This document shows positions 62,387 to 64,000 of a DNA stretch of 64,000 nucleotides, piece by piece. Position numbers and translations under genes: made by a program. The notes under the pieces are model-generated. The model saw only the letters and a program-made list of their open reading frames with translations, searched no databases and had not been told where the DNA came from. Source of the stretch: Progne subis subis. Its lineage: Eukaryota > Chordata > Aves > Passeriformes > Hirundinidae. Each line of letters begins with the position of its first letter. Position 1 is the stretch's first letter. The stretch covers positions 18,436,893 to 18,500,892 of the forward strand of contig JAKJHU010000030.1 in the NCBI GenBank assembly GCA_022316685.1, given 5' to 3'.

Positions 62387-63225
62387 CTGTAAATATCCCT
62401 TGGAGGGATTTCTGTATTCCAAAAGTCTAAGACATCCTACAGAGGCCTTAAAAGCAACCCAACCCTCCGAATGCATAAGAGCAGAAGATGCTGCAGCTGA
62501 TTAACTTCTCCCTCAGCATCCAGAACTCCACCATATAATCCATTCCCATCTCTGGAACTCCACCTCCCTAGAACTTCCAGCTCTCTGTCTGCTCCAAGCA
62601 GTTTCAGTTGAAACACCATGTTGCCACAACCTTCTTGCTCTATAGTCACAGTAATTCGTACAGCTGGTCAGGGGATCCTTTCCAGGCAGGCAGAGTATAA
62701 ATGGAAAATGAATTAAGCAACCCTTTTCCCAAACACATGAGAAATGAGAGTAGTGCATCTATCCCTTTATCTGAACAAACATGTAACCTTCATATATATG
62801 TGTGCCACACAAATTTTGATAAAATGATTTGTTCTTATTATTCCACAAGTGGGAAAAGGAAGTAGGTATGTGTTTGTTTTCATTATTCAAAAAAAAGCTA
62901 TCTTCTTACACATTTGCCTAATACTGCATGTTTTGCATAGTCTTTTTTAGCATATAAAAAGCTGATTTTGTTTAAAGTAAAGGAAATACAAATTTCTATT
63001 AATACTGATTTGCATTATGTTCCTTTAGAGGGATTTTAAATACTAAGGCTTGGCTCTGCAATTAAATTGTCTTTATGCAACGTTCCTTTTTTGGAAAATA
63101 TGCCCTGATGGGAAAGGCTAGACTACATATCTTTAGCAAACCAGATGCTACCTGTAACTCAGGAACATTCCCAAAGTACCCACAACATTTAAGGACCTAT
63201 GTGTGATGGCTCCTATTTTACATAC

Positions 63226-63312
63226 CTTTGGCATGGTGACAACTAAATGACCAGTTGTTTGTGATCTTTTAGCACAGCTGCTGTCTGGCTTCACTTCCTC
63301 AGGGAGCACAAG
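63226..63312 (-). CDS. LRRC6: LRRC6 coding exon (end of CS domain; likely exon 10)
   Basis: 87 bases, 29 full codons. The acceptor is CATTTCAG directly before 63312 and the donor is GTATG directly after 63226. The peptide begins [12 protein letters not shown], continues [11 protein letters not shown] and ends TMPK. It matches the human LRRC6 segment, which has VLPAEVKPDSS and [11 protein letters not shown], at nearly every position. This forms the last strands of the CS/p23-like domain, a fold used by dynein assembly factors to contact chaperones. The exon ends on a complete codon (phase 0), which fits the next exon. High conservation and clean splice sites make the call firm. The preceding exon is not in the window. 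Confidence 0.95.
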
Positions 63313-64000
63313 CTGAAATGGCTATGAGACAATATGGAATTGAAGTATACCATGCTAAAATTTTTTCTTTCTTTCTTTCACATGGACAGAACAAATAAAA
63401 AAACACCGCTATCACATCCTTTGATTTTAAGGACACCGCAGGTCTAAATGCTTTCACTTTATGTAGGGTATTACTAAACCAAATAAATTATGCTTAATAG
63501 CTTTTGCTTACAAGTAGAGTCAGATGTATGTTCCTGAATTGCTGCCATTCCTGAAGTGGCATTTCTAAAGAAGGTTATAAAATGATGCTTGACTTATATT
63601 AGCAATTAAATGAGAAAGTTTATCCAGTCTATTTAGACGTAAAGCAATCTCAAGTTTTGTTTATGCAATTGCCTCAGTTAAAAATAGGGACTTGGTTTAC
63701 TGTGGAAGTACTTTGAATTTTTTTTTTAAATTATGATAAAATTAAAACCACCAAGAAGAGAGAAAACTGGAATGACATTTTAAATGCCCTTTCAAAAGTA
63801 TATACATCCATTGGTTTCTGTCAGCTATAGATTCCAGATTGTGAAATTGCTAAATTCTAGCCTAGGGCAACTAGGTAGCTCTCTTCTAAAGTGAATTATG
63901 TACACTGTGTGGGGGAAATAAGAAGAGAGGAGAGAAGGAAAGTGAAATTTTATTTCAGGCATTGTATGTCCTCTAACTGTGGTTAGGGCTTCCACAGAGT
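63313..64000 (-). other. LRRC6: LRRC6 intron (likely intron 9), partial
   Basis: From the acceptor at 63313-63314 to the window edge. A/T-rich. I looked for the preceding exon, which should encode the middle of the CS domain, and did not find it, so the intron continues past 64000. Confidence 0.75.

Larger units (their letters stand above)
57013..63225 (-). other. LRRC6: LRRC6 intron (likely intron 10)
   Basis: GT...AG intron of 6213 bases, phase 0. It holds two CR1 pieces (58173-58671 in the antisense direction to the gene, 60601-61245 in the gene's direction), a poly(T) run at about 58810-58823 and a T/G tract at 62286-62386. The rest (about 58825-60600 and 61246-62285) is A/T-rich with no recognised exon. 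Confidence 0.9.
46918..64000 (-). other. LRRC6: LRRC6 (DNAAF11) gene, 3' part
   Basis: Minus-strand gene for a leucine-rich-repeat protein that helps pre-assemble outer and inner dynein arms in the cytoplasm of ciliated cells. In humans its loss causes primary ciliary dyskinesia. Three coding exons are visible (63226-63312, 56927-57012, 47010-47196), with introns of 6213 and 9730 bases and a 3' UTR. The exons join as phase 0 and then phase 2 without a frame break, giving 118 codons that align with the C-terminus of the human protein as I know it. Matches include [30 protein letters not shown] and the terminal VPPLI. They encode the end of the CS (p23-like) domain and the tail behind it. The LRRs, LRR cap, coiled coil and most of the CS domain are encoded beyond 64000. 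By comparison with the 12-exon human gene these should be exons 10, 11 and 12. Confidence 0.93.

Noticed and set aside
1..64000. CRISPR arrays, operons, tRNA/rRNA genes, prophage
   Set aside because: No regularly spaced direct repeats, no tRNA-like clover or box A/B pair, and the window is clearly vertebrate.

Overview
This window is bird nuclear DNA, and most of it is non-coding. At least a dozen CR1 retrotransposon pieces are present. Most end in the diagnostic avian CR1 3' tail (repeats close to ATTCTGTG or ATTCTATG), on both strands. There are also LTR-like segments, many A/T-rich microsatellites and a vertebrate-type CpG island. I see no operons, tRNA or rRNA genes, CRISPR arrays or other prokaryotic features. 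Species was not determined.

The only protein-coding gene I can identify is LRRC6 (also DNAAF11), a cytoplasmic assembly factor for the dynein arms of cilia. It runs on the minus strand. Its last three coding exons lie at 63226-63312, 56927-57012 and 47010-47196, followed by a short 3' UTR with a poly(A) signal at 46937-46942. All junctions have AG acceptors and GT donors, the reading phases join exactly, and the protein ends in the conserved VPPLI. The rest of the gene lies beyond 64000.

The left end (1 to about 890) is a CpG island with long C and CT tracts. In vertebrates KCNQ3 lies next to LRRC6 on the same strand, with its 5' end facing the 3' end of LRRC6. The island is therefore probably the upstream or promoter region of KCNQ3, whose first coding exon would lie just left of position 1. 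This rests on synteny and was not read from coding sequence.

Between them (about 900 to 46900) is an intergenic desert. It holds an AT-rich pentamer repeat (1108-1236), a 2-kb block of LTR-like, CpG-rich sequence (5043-7215), CR1 pieces, compound (CA)n, (TA)n and A/C-only tracts (16593-16791, 19548-19795, 21258-21320), and a decayed 1.8-kb CR1 copy with reverse-transcriptase remnants (34535-36318) followed by a second CR1 piece (36545-37027). A 14-bp perfect inverted repeat near 39800 and a GC-rich patch at 45725-45965 are not explained by the repeats I recognise. The LRRC6 introns hold three long CR1 pieces (54405-55820, 58173-58671, 60601-61245), T/G tracts and a perfect 12-bp hairpin.

I found no convincing new biological system. 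The items most worth checking are the hairpins, the A/C-only tracts and the island-to-KCNQ3 link.
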